DNA of 64,000 nt, taken from Trichopria drosophilae. Its lineage: Eukaryota; Arthropoda; Insecta; Hymenoptera; Diapriidae. The notes under the pieces were generated by a model. The model saw nothing but the letters and a program-made list of their open reading frames with translations. It searched no databases and was not told the DNA's origin. The DNA lies in the NCBI GenBank assembly GCA_030407085.1, contig CM059584.1:141102001-141166000 (forward strand), given 5' to 3'. The translations under genes and the position numbers were made by a program. This document shows, piece by piece, positions 23,494-33,800 of this stretch (its first letter is position 1; the number at the start of each line of letters is the position of its first letter).

Positions 23494-23644
23494 AGTAAAG
23501 TGCACTTTCACTCCTTAAAAAGTGCAAAGCGTTCAATTGCGGACTCTTCTCTTCGATCACCGCGATCATGGGGATTTCGCACGATCTTACGGATTTTTCC
23601 TGGCTTCGATCGTACCTCGAGTTTTACCGCTTTCGCGCTACCAG
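23494..23644 (+). CDS. Weak candidate exon ending at CCAG|GTAAGA
   Basis: A more GC-rich, CpG-bearing block ends in CTACCAG|GTAAGACC, a near-consensus donor at 23645. A pyrimidine-rich stretch ending TTTCAAG (23487-23493) upstream is one possible acceptor. Two frames are open across the block, which weakens the coding case, and neither product is recognised. It could equally be a regulatory patch. The upstream 23350-23460 has clustered ATCGAT words. Confidence 0.2.
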
Positions 23645-23838
23645 GTAAGACCGGGAGTTTTGAAATGTGAGTATCGCGTGATAGACCTCAGGCTTCGGTG
23701 GGCAGGCAGTTAGGTAGGTGGGCATCTTCCTTCGGCGTCCCTTGTCGCGCGGTGGCAACTACCCATTATGGAAGAACGGTGGGGTAATCAAGTAGCCGTC
23801 AGAGCAGGTCCATCTAAAAAAATGGAAGAAACAATTTA

Positions 23839-24985
23839 GACATGGTCGAGACCCGCATGAAGAATGAAGTATCCTTTTTGTAATAAACAAATCGGCATTA
23901 AGAAAGGTATCACAAGTACCAAAAGTACACCAGGTATAATTTCATTTGCCCTTTTAACGATGGTAATGACGATATGTATCGCAAAAATGGTAAATTTCCC
24001 TTATATCGATTTAGACATGAGCGAGACCTGCATGAAGAATGAAGAATCCTTTTTGTAATAAACAAATCGGCATTAAGAAAGGTATCGCTTCAAGTGTCAA
24101 AGTATCACAAGTACCAAAAGTACACCAGGTATCATTTCATTTGCCCTTTTAACGATGGTAATGACGATATGTATCGCAAAAATGGTAAATTTTCCTTATA
24201 TCGATTTAGACATGAGCGAGACCTGCATGAAGAATGAAGTATCCTTTTTGTAATAAACAAATCGGCATTAAGAAAGGTATCACTTCAAGTGTCAAAGTAT
24301 CACAAGTACCAAAAGTACACCAGGTATAATTTCATTTGCCCTTTTAACGATGGTAATGATGACATGTATCGCAAAAATGGTAAATTTCCCTTATATCGAT
24401 TTAGACATGAGCGAGACCTGCATGAAGAATGAAGAATCCTTTTTGTAATAAACAAATCGGCATTAAGAAAGGTATCGCTTCAAGTGTCAAAGTATCACAA
24501 GTACCAAAAGTACACCAGGTATCATTTCATTTGCCCTTTTAACGATGGTAATGACGATATGTATCGCAAAAATGGTAAATTTCCCTTATATCGATTTAGA
24601 CATGAGCGAGACCTGCATGAAGAATGAAGAATCCTTTTTGTAATAAACAAATGGGCATTAAGAAAGGTATCGCTTCGAGTATCAAAGTATTACAAGTACC
24701 GAAAGTACACCAGGTATCATTTCATTTGCCCTTTTAACGATGGTAATGACGATATGTATCGCAAAAATGGTAAATTTTCCTTATATCGATTTAGACACGG
24801 TCGAGACCTGCCTGAAGAATGAAGTATCGCTTTTGTAATAAACAAATCGGTATTAAGAAAGGTATCGCTTCAATGTCAACGTATTACAAGTACCGAAAGT
24901 ATACCCGGTAACATTTCATTTGCCCTTCGAACGATGGTAATGACGGTATCGCAACAATGGTAAATTTTCATTGTATCCAGTACCG
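23839..24985. repeat. Tandem array, six units of ~195 bp
   Basis: Unit starts, marked by GACATGAGCGAGACCTGC or variants, lie at 23839, 24014, 24209, 24404, 24599 and 24794. Spacings are 175, 195, 195, 195 and 195. The first unit lacks the ~20-base GCTTCAAGTGTCAAAGTATC segment, and the last is clearly diverged and decays into flanking sequence. Central units are nearly identical. Each unit carries three TATCG words (GTATCGCTTC, TGTATCGCAAAAATGG, ATATCGATTTA). An open frame in the first unit is a by-product of the array. Confidence 0.9.
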
Positions 24986-24989
24986 AACT

Positions 24990-25890
24990 CCAAAAATTTT
25001 ACGGAATAAGTATAACCCAGATGTCAATGGAATGGATAAAGTATCGCAAACAAAACAATGTATATAAAAGTAGTGTAGCTGGTAAATATAGTAAGTACCG
25101 CTAATGCTTTGCGACACAACAATTAATGTTTGCGCTAACTAACATATCAATAATGAAACTAATGAGACATGTAATTGATGCGGGTAAAGGGAACGATGAA
25201 ATCACGCCGGAGGGGAAAGTGTCCATATCGGTACCCTCTTCCGGCATTAGTCGCATTACCGATAACCGCAATGTCGAACTTGGTACCGATGCAGGTGTCG
25301 AGTAATCTCGCCATAGTTCACGTACGTATAGACGGGCGTATTTATTACGTTCCATAAACTCGAGTCGGGACAAACACCTGGGACGATGAATCGAGTTCGA
25401 CTGCGAGGGGCGTAAAAATGCCGCCGGGGAAAAACTCCTAATGGCACGGTTCCGCTTTCGCGTTGGAGAGCTGTAAATTTGTGGCGGACTGTAAATTTCG
25501 CGTTAACCAGCCCGTAGTTTATTGCGCAATCTCGAGGCAAGAGCCTTCCATTATATGTGCATACACACGCGGGAGGGATGATGCGAAAAATCCCTGGGAT
25601 TGATTTAACGCGCTAACGGTTCCAGGGATTTTGGATCTCGACGCGTGGGAGTGCTTTACGAGTATCAGCGAAATACCTTATATCCGGGTAGAATGTATTA
25701 ATCGATTGTCAAGAGACAATTTCATCACGAGTAAAATAAAAGGAAACCTGCAAAATATCAATAAAACCAGGTACCGTAAACTTAAAACCAACAAAATTTG
25801 GGGTCAGAAGACATGGGTAGGTATCGTCGAAGTATCGATAGTGTATCGCGATAAAAATATCGAGTAGTAACAAATTTATCATATGTACCG
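24990..25890. repeat. Dispersed TATCG / GTACCG motif field
   Basis: Downstream of the array the words GTATCGC, GTACCG and ATATCG recur without fixed spacing (about 25041, 25096, 25226, 25280, 25770, 25821-25862). They include a perfect TATCGATA at 25833-25840, the DRE palindrome. This looks like a decayed extension of the same repeat family and is the reverse complement of the motif field at 3.8-5.2 kb. 25180-25560 is also CpG-bearing, with short overlapping frames I do not accept as genes. Confidence 0.5.
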
Positions 25891-27100
25891 CTTAATAATA
25901 TTAACATTTGGTAAATATAATGCCGAAAAATGTTGCCGAGACTGGCGAAATTACGTGAATGACGTATTCACCACTCCACGGGTTCTTTGGCGAAGATGAA
26001 GCATGTATTTTAAAAACCGCCGGTCAGCTTTTCGACCACCGGTCCATCCAAAAACAAACGACAAAGACGTGGACCTTAATCTACAGTAGCCACTGGACGA
26101 GGGACTTGCCAAGTAATTGGCCAGTCGATTAGCAGGTGCATCGCAGACCCCTTAAAAAACACACACAAACAAATCCCGTCTTTTTCCTGGATGGGTCCAC
26201 TTGAGTTTCATCGTATCATAGTCGTTTACAAGTTCCGCCTGTTTCGAGCGGCCTTGTAAATCTGAAGGAACAGGCGGTAGGGACGTAAATATGAAGGAAA
26301 CAAAATAAAGCTCGTGTTCTTAAAACTGGCTTCGGAACATCTGCCACGAAGATTCATCTCCAGGGGCTACTCTGAGTGTTGAAATATCATAATTTAGGTA
26401 ATTTAAGTATTGATTTTTGTTGTCTCCAATTGTTCCAAAACTGTTGATAATTTAGAGTACTTTTCATATCGTCTGGCAACTTGATTTTTCTGTAAAGGCC
26501 GACTCTCCAAGAAATCAAGTACCAATTTCGTTGCCGCATTTTCTTACGACTCCTCGAAGTCGTAAGTTTCAAGGAGCGGCAGCAGCTCGGCTTTTTCCTC
26601 ACGGATCTCGGTCTTTTTCGCGCTTGATTTCCAATTGCGGGTCGGGTGAAACCCTGCTCGTACATGTGTATATATAGGTGCATCTACATGCACATACACT
26701 TAGGTTAGGTACGTCCTGGTTTTGGCGGAGCGTCGGTGCAGTGTACACCAGTGGTATATTGCGTACACGTGCACACCGGCTCTAAGCACAACCGATATCC
26801 CTATTAGGAGTGAACACTACGTCGTGTAATCACGTCGGGTGCACGTAAAAGGCGTCGATGAGCACCGAACGGGTTAGGCCTGTTCGTACAATCATGCCAA
26901 ACTCGCTCCATCGTCGACGTAAAAGCAAACTTTTCCGATGCATGCCGCGACCATCTGCGCAGGATCCTATATGTCCTGGTGAAAAAAGAACGGAGCAACG
27001 TCCAGTAATTACCGAGTGAAATATAATAATGAGTTTCCGCTGCACGGAACAATATTTTTCCGCACTTTCTAATGTGTCCTCCGCGAACTTATACTTGAAA
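25891..27100. other. CpG-bearing block, no supported gene
   Basis: Composition is GC-richer than the flanks, especially 25930-26350 and 26520-27060. Several 70-100-codon minus-strand frames overlap one another. None shows a recognisable domain, and the overlap suggests low stop density rather than coding. Regulatory sequence or untranslated exon remain possible. Confidence 0.3.
26543..26566. other. Perfect 9-bp-stem hairpin
   Basis: CTTACGACT and AGTCGTAAG pair perfectly across a six-base loop (CCTCGA). It lies in a CpG-bearing block. No known small-RNA class fits a stem this short. Confidence 0.4.
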
Positions 27101-28040
27101 CTTGCGCGATTGCGTAAATCAACGTTTCAAATGATAAATCAAGTTACTCCAGTTTAATCCGAATTCAGATCAATTCAATCAAAAAATCAGAATTAGTAGG
27201 ATTTTTTAAAATCAGATAACTTATCAAACAAAAAAAAACTAAAAAACATGAAAAAATTATAGAAATCATTTAACATTTAATAGTAGTAGATTAATAACAC
27301 GAAATAGTTATTTTTACTGATCAGAATTATGTAAAATGATTATTTCAGTGAAATACTGCAGGACTTTGTTTGTTTGAGGTTATGTATACGAAGATTTCCT
27401 TGCCCAGGAAATGTTCGAAGTATGTTTCTTCACCTGCAAATTATCGTGATGAAAACAAAGCAGACATTGAACCGTAGCTTTTCAAATGTCGAATATTTTG
27501 AAACTTAAAAAAAGAGGCTGATGGGAAAAACATTTTTCAATTACAAATTCAAACGCCGGAAATTTCATAATAAATACTTAAGGTAATAATGAAAATAACG
27601 ACACTGTTGTCATAAGTATTTACGAAAATTATTTACAGCACAAAAGTGTAGAATTCTGTGACAGATATAACAATATCATTGACATAATGACACGAATTGT
27701 ACAGGTAACGCAATGTCGACAATCAAAATAACATTCAACTAAAATATTGTTACTAAATATCGACAGTAACTGACTACAAAATATAACAACATTTTGGTCG
27801 TTCGAGAATTAGAATAATCTGTTATTATTTTCGCAGTTTGCACTTTTACTAACCAGTAAACCTACGGAAGTGTAAATGTCCGATTTTTATGAAATTTGGA
27901 TATGCTAGACAAAATTAAAAACTAAGAGACAGGTATTTTTTTAGCGTCAAAAAAACATATTTAGGAGATGAAATCGGTCCTTAAAAATTGGGGCGCAGAA
28001 AGTCGATTTTTTTTCAAAATCATAGACTGCATTAGCATGT
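27101..28040. other. AT-rich non-coding stretch
   Basis: No gene. 27590-27800 contains short phrases such as ATAACAATATCATTGACATAATG that resemble those at 6.65-6.84 kb and may be a shared old repeat. Confidence 0.4.
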
Positions 28041-28042
28041 AA

Positions 28043-28346
28043 TCAATCGATTGACTTGAATGAAATCAATTTAAACTTGGCACAAAGCGGTTTTGTGGGG
28101 TCGTTGAGTCCATCTGTTAGTTTTCAAAAATTCAAAATGGGGATCCATAGACCGGAATCAGAGACCTCAATAATCACCAAATATCAAGAAGGAAGTGATT
28201 TCGTTTAATTTTAGTAAATATGTTTACCATGTTGGATGGATGATTTTGTATTTTTGAAAACTATCTTTGCATTTTTAGTTAGCGACCCCAAAAACCCCGG
28301 GAACCAAGTTTGAAGAGATTTCATTCGGGTCAGTCGACTGAGCCAT
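28043..28346. mobile_element. ~300-bp palindromic repeat
   Basis: Left arm (about 28045-28150) and right arm (about 28235-28346) are inverted copies. TGACTTGAATGAAATCAATT and TTTAAACTTGG face CCAAGTTTGAAGAGATTTCA on the right. TGGGGTCGTTGAG and GTTAGTTTTCAAAAATTC face TTTTTGAAAACTATC and TTAGCGACCCCA. The phrase style (TTTTCAAAAATTCAAAATGG) resembles repeats widespread in insect genomes; I rely on recall, not a search. Non-coding. Confidence 0.65.
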
Positions 28347-30480
28347 TTTTGAACTCCATTTTTTAAATTTAATATTTTGCACAAATTCTTTCTTCTATCC
28401 CAAACCTTTTTCACGCGATATTTATAAATATCTGAGGTATTCTAATGCGCGAAATAATACAAACATAACAATAAGTGATAAAAAATCCTACAAAAATCAT
28501 GAATTTTGTTAAATAAATGTTTGCAATTCAACAAATTTGATAAAAAAATATGTGATTGTTGTAAAATGACTATGCATTTTATATATTTTATTTCGTAAAA
28601 TACCCAACAAAGCACAATTTACTGAAGCATCTATCTTAAAAGCAAAGTTAAATAAAACACTGAAAAAAATTAATGTCATTACTGAAAAATAACTTTATTG
28701 CCATTCTGAGAAATCCAGACATCGAACACAGGTAAAAAATAAGCTACCAATATTCTGGGTAATGTCTTACTACATCTCCTACAAAAACTCAAATTACACA
28801 TCGTCGGGTGTTTTTGCACAAACATGAAATTCTATGTGTTTTGCATAATCGACACCATAAAAAGGAATGAATCTGAAAGAAAACAGAGATGTTGACGAAG
28901 ACATCAATAATTTAAGTTAAAAAGTAGTGTTCATTTCGGGGAAAAGACGCACTTGAGGAAATCATCAGTTCCACGTTTATGCTGGGGCCGGAAAGGGAAA
29001 TGAGTTCACGAAGATAACCGACGATCATTTCTTTGATCCTCAATTTAGAACCGCAACGAAGTATAATAGTATGGTGTTTAGTTACAAAGAATTTGCGCCG
29101 GAAATATCTTAAAAAAAATCATTTGAAAGCAGTTTGTCTGGTTCTCTAGCAAAAAGTATTCATTGTTTAATTGCAAGTATCGTCAGAAATTAAAAATCCA
29201 ATTTATTGTTTTTTGAAAGTCCAAGATTTAGTTAATACTGTTGATTGACACCTCTGTTTTAATTATTGACTAACTTACTACAGATAATACAGTCATTTAT
29301 TACAAACCTGTTGCATTTGAATAGTGGCACTCGTTAATTTCTGATGCACACAAAAGAAAAAATAATAGAAGCCTGAAGTATCGATTTACTCACGCTTCTT
29401 TATGTATTCCATAATTTACGACCATTAAACCACATGGCACATCAGATTAAAATACCAAGGAGATCTCAGAAAGAAATACTAAACGTAAAAATAATGCTTT
29501 TTTCCTCCACAACAATACGCAATCCTCTCCGTACACGATCTCATCCGGAATAAATACCGGTCGGTAGACTGCTTTTATAAAACTAAAAAAAAAAATCCAC
29601 GGAAAATTACGAGTTTCCCCGAAGCCCAGTATTTTCCACCGGGAGGACGAATCGTAAAATAGTCGGCGGGACGAATGAATCTGGCTTGTATAGTACGACG
29701 GCGAGTTTCTCTTTGAAAATTTACGAGTTTGAGGGTTTTCGAAAATCCCCATGATTCGTTCGGTAAGAGGACAGGTACAAGTTTAGTCTCATGTGGAGTT
29801 CTTTTGGTTTTTCTTCGGTGGCGAGTGTTGCGGTCATACTGGATAACAAGTAAAACTAATTTATTTTTCTGATAAGATCGTAACTATTACAGTAGACTTT
29901 CCTACTTTTGCCAAATTATACTAAAAATCTCGTGATGGAGCTCAATTATTTTTGAACGAATGGTTAAAAAATAACTATATCTTTTATTCTATTTATTAAA
30001 ATTAAACGATGTTCATTTATTAATTTAATATTTTATAATGTTATTATATATTTTTTTGCAAAATGGACAATTTTTCAGTAGCAATATTTATCGCTGTTAT
30101 GCAAGGGTCAAATTTTTTATTTCTGCACAAATTTTGTTTTTTAATAAAACTGTTTGTTTTCGTCATATTTCAAAAACTTCTTAATGAACCAGATAATATT
30201 TCAATTGAGTTCAAAACATGGACATTTTTCTCTTGATTTAAAATACATGTTACCTCAAAAATACATAGTCCTCTATGAAGTGTAAGAAATGTTATAAAAA
30301 TATTAAAATACGAAGATTTTGAACATAAATATACACTGAATAAATATATAGTACCAATGATGTAGAGATTTAAAAATTTGAAACTCAATTTTGAAGAATT
30401 ATAAAAAATCCATAAAAAATGTGTAGGAAGGGACTAGGCCGTTTACAAAATCATTTATTAAACAGATGAGATTCCAATAA
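28347..30480. other. Mostly AT-rich non-coding stretch
   Basis: No gene recognised. 29440-29830 is somewhat GC-richer and carries a 101-codon minus-strand frame with no recognisable domain, which I treat as chance. Confidence 0.45.
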
Positions 30481-31300
30481 AAATGTTGAAGGACGTCCAC
30501 AAATCGGTCATACGTCGAAAAGTAGGTGATATGTATTAAAATTCACGACACGGCCATAAAATAACGGTAAGAAACGAGAGTAATTGACCGATCGAAAAAT
30601 GAATGCCAGATAGTACCTCAAAGAACCGATCGCGCCTACTACGTGTCCAGATAATATACCGTACGCAAAGTCAGCAAGTCGTCGTTATGTCGAAAGTCCG
30701 CGAATAATGAAACAATCGGATAATTGAAATCGCGATGGCAATAAATCCCGTTTTAGGCGATCCATCGACAGAAACGCAGCGATCGCCAGTCGATATCTCC
30801 ATTAAGTAACGAGGCAACAGAATCCTCCAATCTCGAGAATTGGTGCAGGTTGTATATGGATGAAACGGTCAATAAAAAAAATCTTAATGGTCATAGGCGA
30901 AGATCGAGACGTTGACAGTAACGTGTCCAGTCATTTCGATCTAAACGCCCAACTTTCACCATCTGGCTATAACTTATTCGAGATCGATCATTTCTCCATA
31001 TTTGGAGAATTAGTCCAACGAGATTTCGAGGATTGCAACTCGATATTGAATATTCCGATTCAATCATCTCGTGGGCGTGATTCTAACCATTCCATTATTC
31101 TTCGGATGATTGCAATTTCATGCGATGATCGAGATAATAGATGATGCTCGCGAGGGGAGTGATGATCTATACGAGGGCTGAACGCTACCTCATGATCCTT
31201 ATCGCTGTTACAACTGGTACGCGTAACGGTGAGGTCGGCTTCTGTGAATCGCGATTGGGGATAATAGAATACTATCGATAGCTAAATCGCGAATGGATTT
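30481..31300. promoter_or_regulatory. CpG/GATCG-rich patch, possible cis-regulatory block
   Basis: Words such as CGATCG, GATCGAGA and ATCGCG recur, CpG is retained, and a perfect TATCGATA lies at 31273-31280. A 94-codon frame at 30860-31144 reflects repeated GAT/CGA words and shows no domain. Constraint of a regulatory element is a guess from composition. Confidence 0.3.
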
Positions 31301-31390
31301 TTTGAGATAAGAGGGGGAAACTTATATTTGACAAATTTTGTAGGTAGAGATTAGAGACGAATTTTAATACAACTTTTCGGTCATTTTGGG

Positions 31391-31414
31391 GAGAGAGAGA
31401 GAGAGAGAGAGAGA
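31391..31414. repeat. (GA)12 microsatellite
   Basis: An uninterrupted GA dinucleotide run of 24 bases, a possible GAGA-factor site. A complementary CT-rich stretch lies at 31918-31968. Confidence 0.9.
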
Positions 31415-31841
31415 AATTTGTCTGCGGGAGAATAAAGTTTGGGTGTGAAATATATTATAATAAACGATGTAAACAAATAGTTTGTTTACTATTAAATTGG
31501 CATTTATGATGTCATAAAATTCTAGGTTTGAATTATAAATTCATATTTCAGATTTGAGAAATGTTTAGTTTAGATTACCTTTCACCAAACATTACATCCC
31601 TGATCGACACCTGTTACGTAGCAAACCTGATCAGGACCTCGCCAGGTCCGAATTAAAATTACCACTTAAAGGGTTAAAATGTGCAAGATACTTTTTTTAA
31701 AGAAATATTCAAATAAACATTCATGGATTAGATTAAAATAGATGTTTTTGATGTATTGAACGACATATGTAATTTACTATTCAGTATGTGGTAATTATGG
31801 TAATTTATTGAAATGAAAGTAAAAACGATCGATTCTTAAAT

Positions 31842-31872
31842 CTCGTATTTTCTCTTTTGTTGCAGGTGAGTG
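31842..31872 (+). other. Recursive-splice-type junction (zero-length exon)
   Basis: A pyrimidine tract (TCTCGTATTTTCTCTTTTG) leads to TTGCAG at 31860-31865, directly joined to GTGAGT at 31866. A strong 3' splice site fused to a strong 5' splice site is the ratchet-point signature known from long insect introns. A branch-like TTCTTAAAT lies about 25-30 bases upstream. Chance matches of this strength are uncommon but not excluded in 64 kb. It would imply a plus-strand host intron. Confidence 0.45.
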
Positions 31873-32553
31873 ACACGACGACATCGTGCGGAATTTCATA
31901 TGGACTTTCTCCCTCTGTCATTGTCTTCTATCTCCCTCTCTCTAACTCTCTCTCCCTTTTTCTTTTCATGTAAGAATATTTCCATCCCTTTTTACCTTTC
32001 ATTTTGTCCTTCCCTCTTGTAACGTTGGAAGGAAGAAATTCGTCATATGAGAGGAAATGGCGAATGTACACGATGGAATGTTGACATTTTTCTGTGTATC
32101 GGTCACATAATATAAATTTCACGGCATGACTTATGGTGAGAATTTTATACTAATTTGGAAACACAAAAATTCTGCGGAAAAGTTATTGTACTTAACTAAA
32201 AATGAGAAAATTAATTACAATTCTTCGATTAAGAAGGTTATGTCATTAGATATTTATGTCGTATTTTCCTGAGTTTTAAGTCAGTTCTAATCTACTTGGC
32301 CTTTTATTGGAGATTATATTAGCATTATCTCGAATTAGGAGTATGTTAAATCAGTTACATAAAAGTCTATTGCAATTTTAATTTAGGTCTAACCCCATCT
32401 TACGAAATATTGATAACAACAAAGAAAATAAATGGTGTAAATTAATGTTTTTACTTTACTTTCTTAATTCAATATGAACTTATTTATTAGTGACAAATCT
32501 CAAAAACATTATTAAAGAATAATTCAATATAAAATTATAAATATAGACAATAC

Positions 32554-32689
32554 CAATAAGAATGTAGAAAATATTCTTTAATAATATAAATTAAATTAAT
32601 ATGATAGGTTTGTTAATTTACAAAAAACAAACCTATCATATTAAGTTAATTTTATATTATTCAAGAATATTTTCTACATTCTTATATTG
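32554..32689. mobile_element. 136-bp near-perfect hairpin
   Basis: CAATAAGAATGTAGAAAATA at the left and its inverted copy TATTTTCTACATTCTTATATTG at the right bracket arms of about 61 and 64 bases. The arms match almost perfectly down to ATAGGTTTGTT / AACAAACCTAT, with an 11-base loop (32615-32625). A further inverted pair (AATTCAATA near 32521 and TATTGAATT at 32685) suggests the original palindrome was longer and has an insertion on its left. A small MITE is the likeliest reading. The stem length would suit a long hairpin RNA if transcribed. Confidence 0.7.
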
Positions 32690-33043
32690 AATTTGTATTT
32701 TAAAATAAACAGAAAGTAATTTTGAAATTGAACAATAATAGAAATGTTTACTATGTGCAATTTAATACCATATTTGTGTTTGTATATTGAAAAACCGACA
32801 TTGTTTCATCTTAAATTCAGCAACATGATTCAAACATATTTTATTTAGGTTTTCCGCCTAAAAAAATATCTGCTTTTATCAAAATATGTCAAATTTAAAT
32901 TTAAAATAATTATTTTAGTATTGGAAATTAACTTTTGTTAATAATATTCCGGATTGAAATAATACTCCTCGAACTTCCCGAGTTAAAATCTTTTCAGGTA
33001 GTTTAAACATTTTTCTGACCCTGCCTAGATTTTAATACAGCAG

Positions 33044-33680
33044 TCCTGATCAAGTTTGCCTGAAATTATCCTGATCAGTTTACCTGAAGCTATGCTGGTC
33101 AGGTTACCTGAAACTATCCTGATCAGGTTCCCTGAAACTATCCTGATCAGGTTTGCCTGAAGATATCCAGATCAGGTTTGCCTGAAGCTATCCTCATCGG
33201 GTTTGCCTGAAGATATCCAGATCAGGTTTGCCTGAAGCTACCCTTATCAGGTTTGTCTGAAGCTATCCTGATCAGGTTACCTGAAACTATCCTGATCAGG
33301 TTCCCTGAAACTATCCTGATCAGGTTTGCCTGAAGCTACCCTTATCAGGTTCCCTGAAGCCATCCTGATCAGGTTCCCTGAAACTGTCCTGATCAGGTTT
33401 GCCTGAAGATATCCAGATCAGGTTTGCCTGAAGCTACCCTTATCAGGTTTGCCTGAAGCTATCCTGATCAGGTTACCTGAAACTATCCTGATCAGGTTCC
33501 CTGAAACTATCCTGATCAGGTTTGCCTGAAGCTACCCTTATCAGGTTCCCTGAAGCTATCCTGATCAGGTTCCCTGAAACTGTCCTGATCAGGTTTGCCT
33601 GAAGATATCCAGATCAGGTTTGCCTGAAGACATCCAGATCAGGTTTGCCTGAAGCTATCCTGATCAGATCGTGATCAGAC
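33044..33680. repeat. TGATCA minisatellite, ~25 monomers of ~24-25 bp
   Basis: The monomer is close to CCTGATCAGGTTTGCCTGAAGCTAT, with variants TTACC, TTCCC and CAGATCAGG. Each monomer contains the palindrome CCTGATCAGG, so the array is rich in short cruciform-capable sites. A higher-order period is visible: GGTTACCTGAAACTATCCTG recurs at 33275 and 33471 (196 bases, about eight monomers), and an earlier copy lies at 33102 (about seven monomers). An isolated monomer-like piece (AAACCTGATCAGGACC) lies at about 31624. Confidence 0.92.
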
Positions 33681-33727
33681 TGCAATAAAGTATAACTGTA
33701 ATAACAACAATGACAGCTGTTTACTTG

Positions 33728-33800
33728 TCCTTTCACTAGAGTGGCTTAATTTTCACTCCATAAAGAGTGAATTCGCACTCTGTGATATTTAGAGAGTAAC
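33728..33800. repeat. CACTC/GAGTG inverted motif, dispersed family copy
   Basis: TTTTCACTCCATAAAGAGTG followed by AATTCGCACTCT forms a compact inverted motif. Similar phrases occur near 23498-23525, 59148-59205 and 61404-61425, so this is a dispersed short repeat. Confidence 0.45.

Noticed and set aside
23839..24985. CRISPR-like direct repeats
   Set aside because: Contiguous 195-base units without short repeats separated by unique spacers, in a eukaryotic context: an ordinary tandem array.
30860..31144. 94-codon plus-strand frame
   Set aside because: Asp/Ser/Arg-rich content follows repeated GATCGA words; no domain, and it sits in a CpG patch better read as regulatory.
32984..33005. CTTTTCAG|GTAGTT
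   Set aside because: Acceptor part is fair but GTAGTT is not a good donor.
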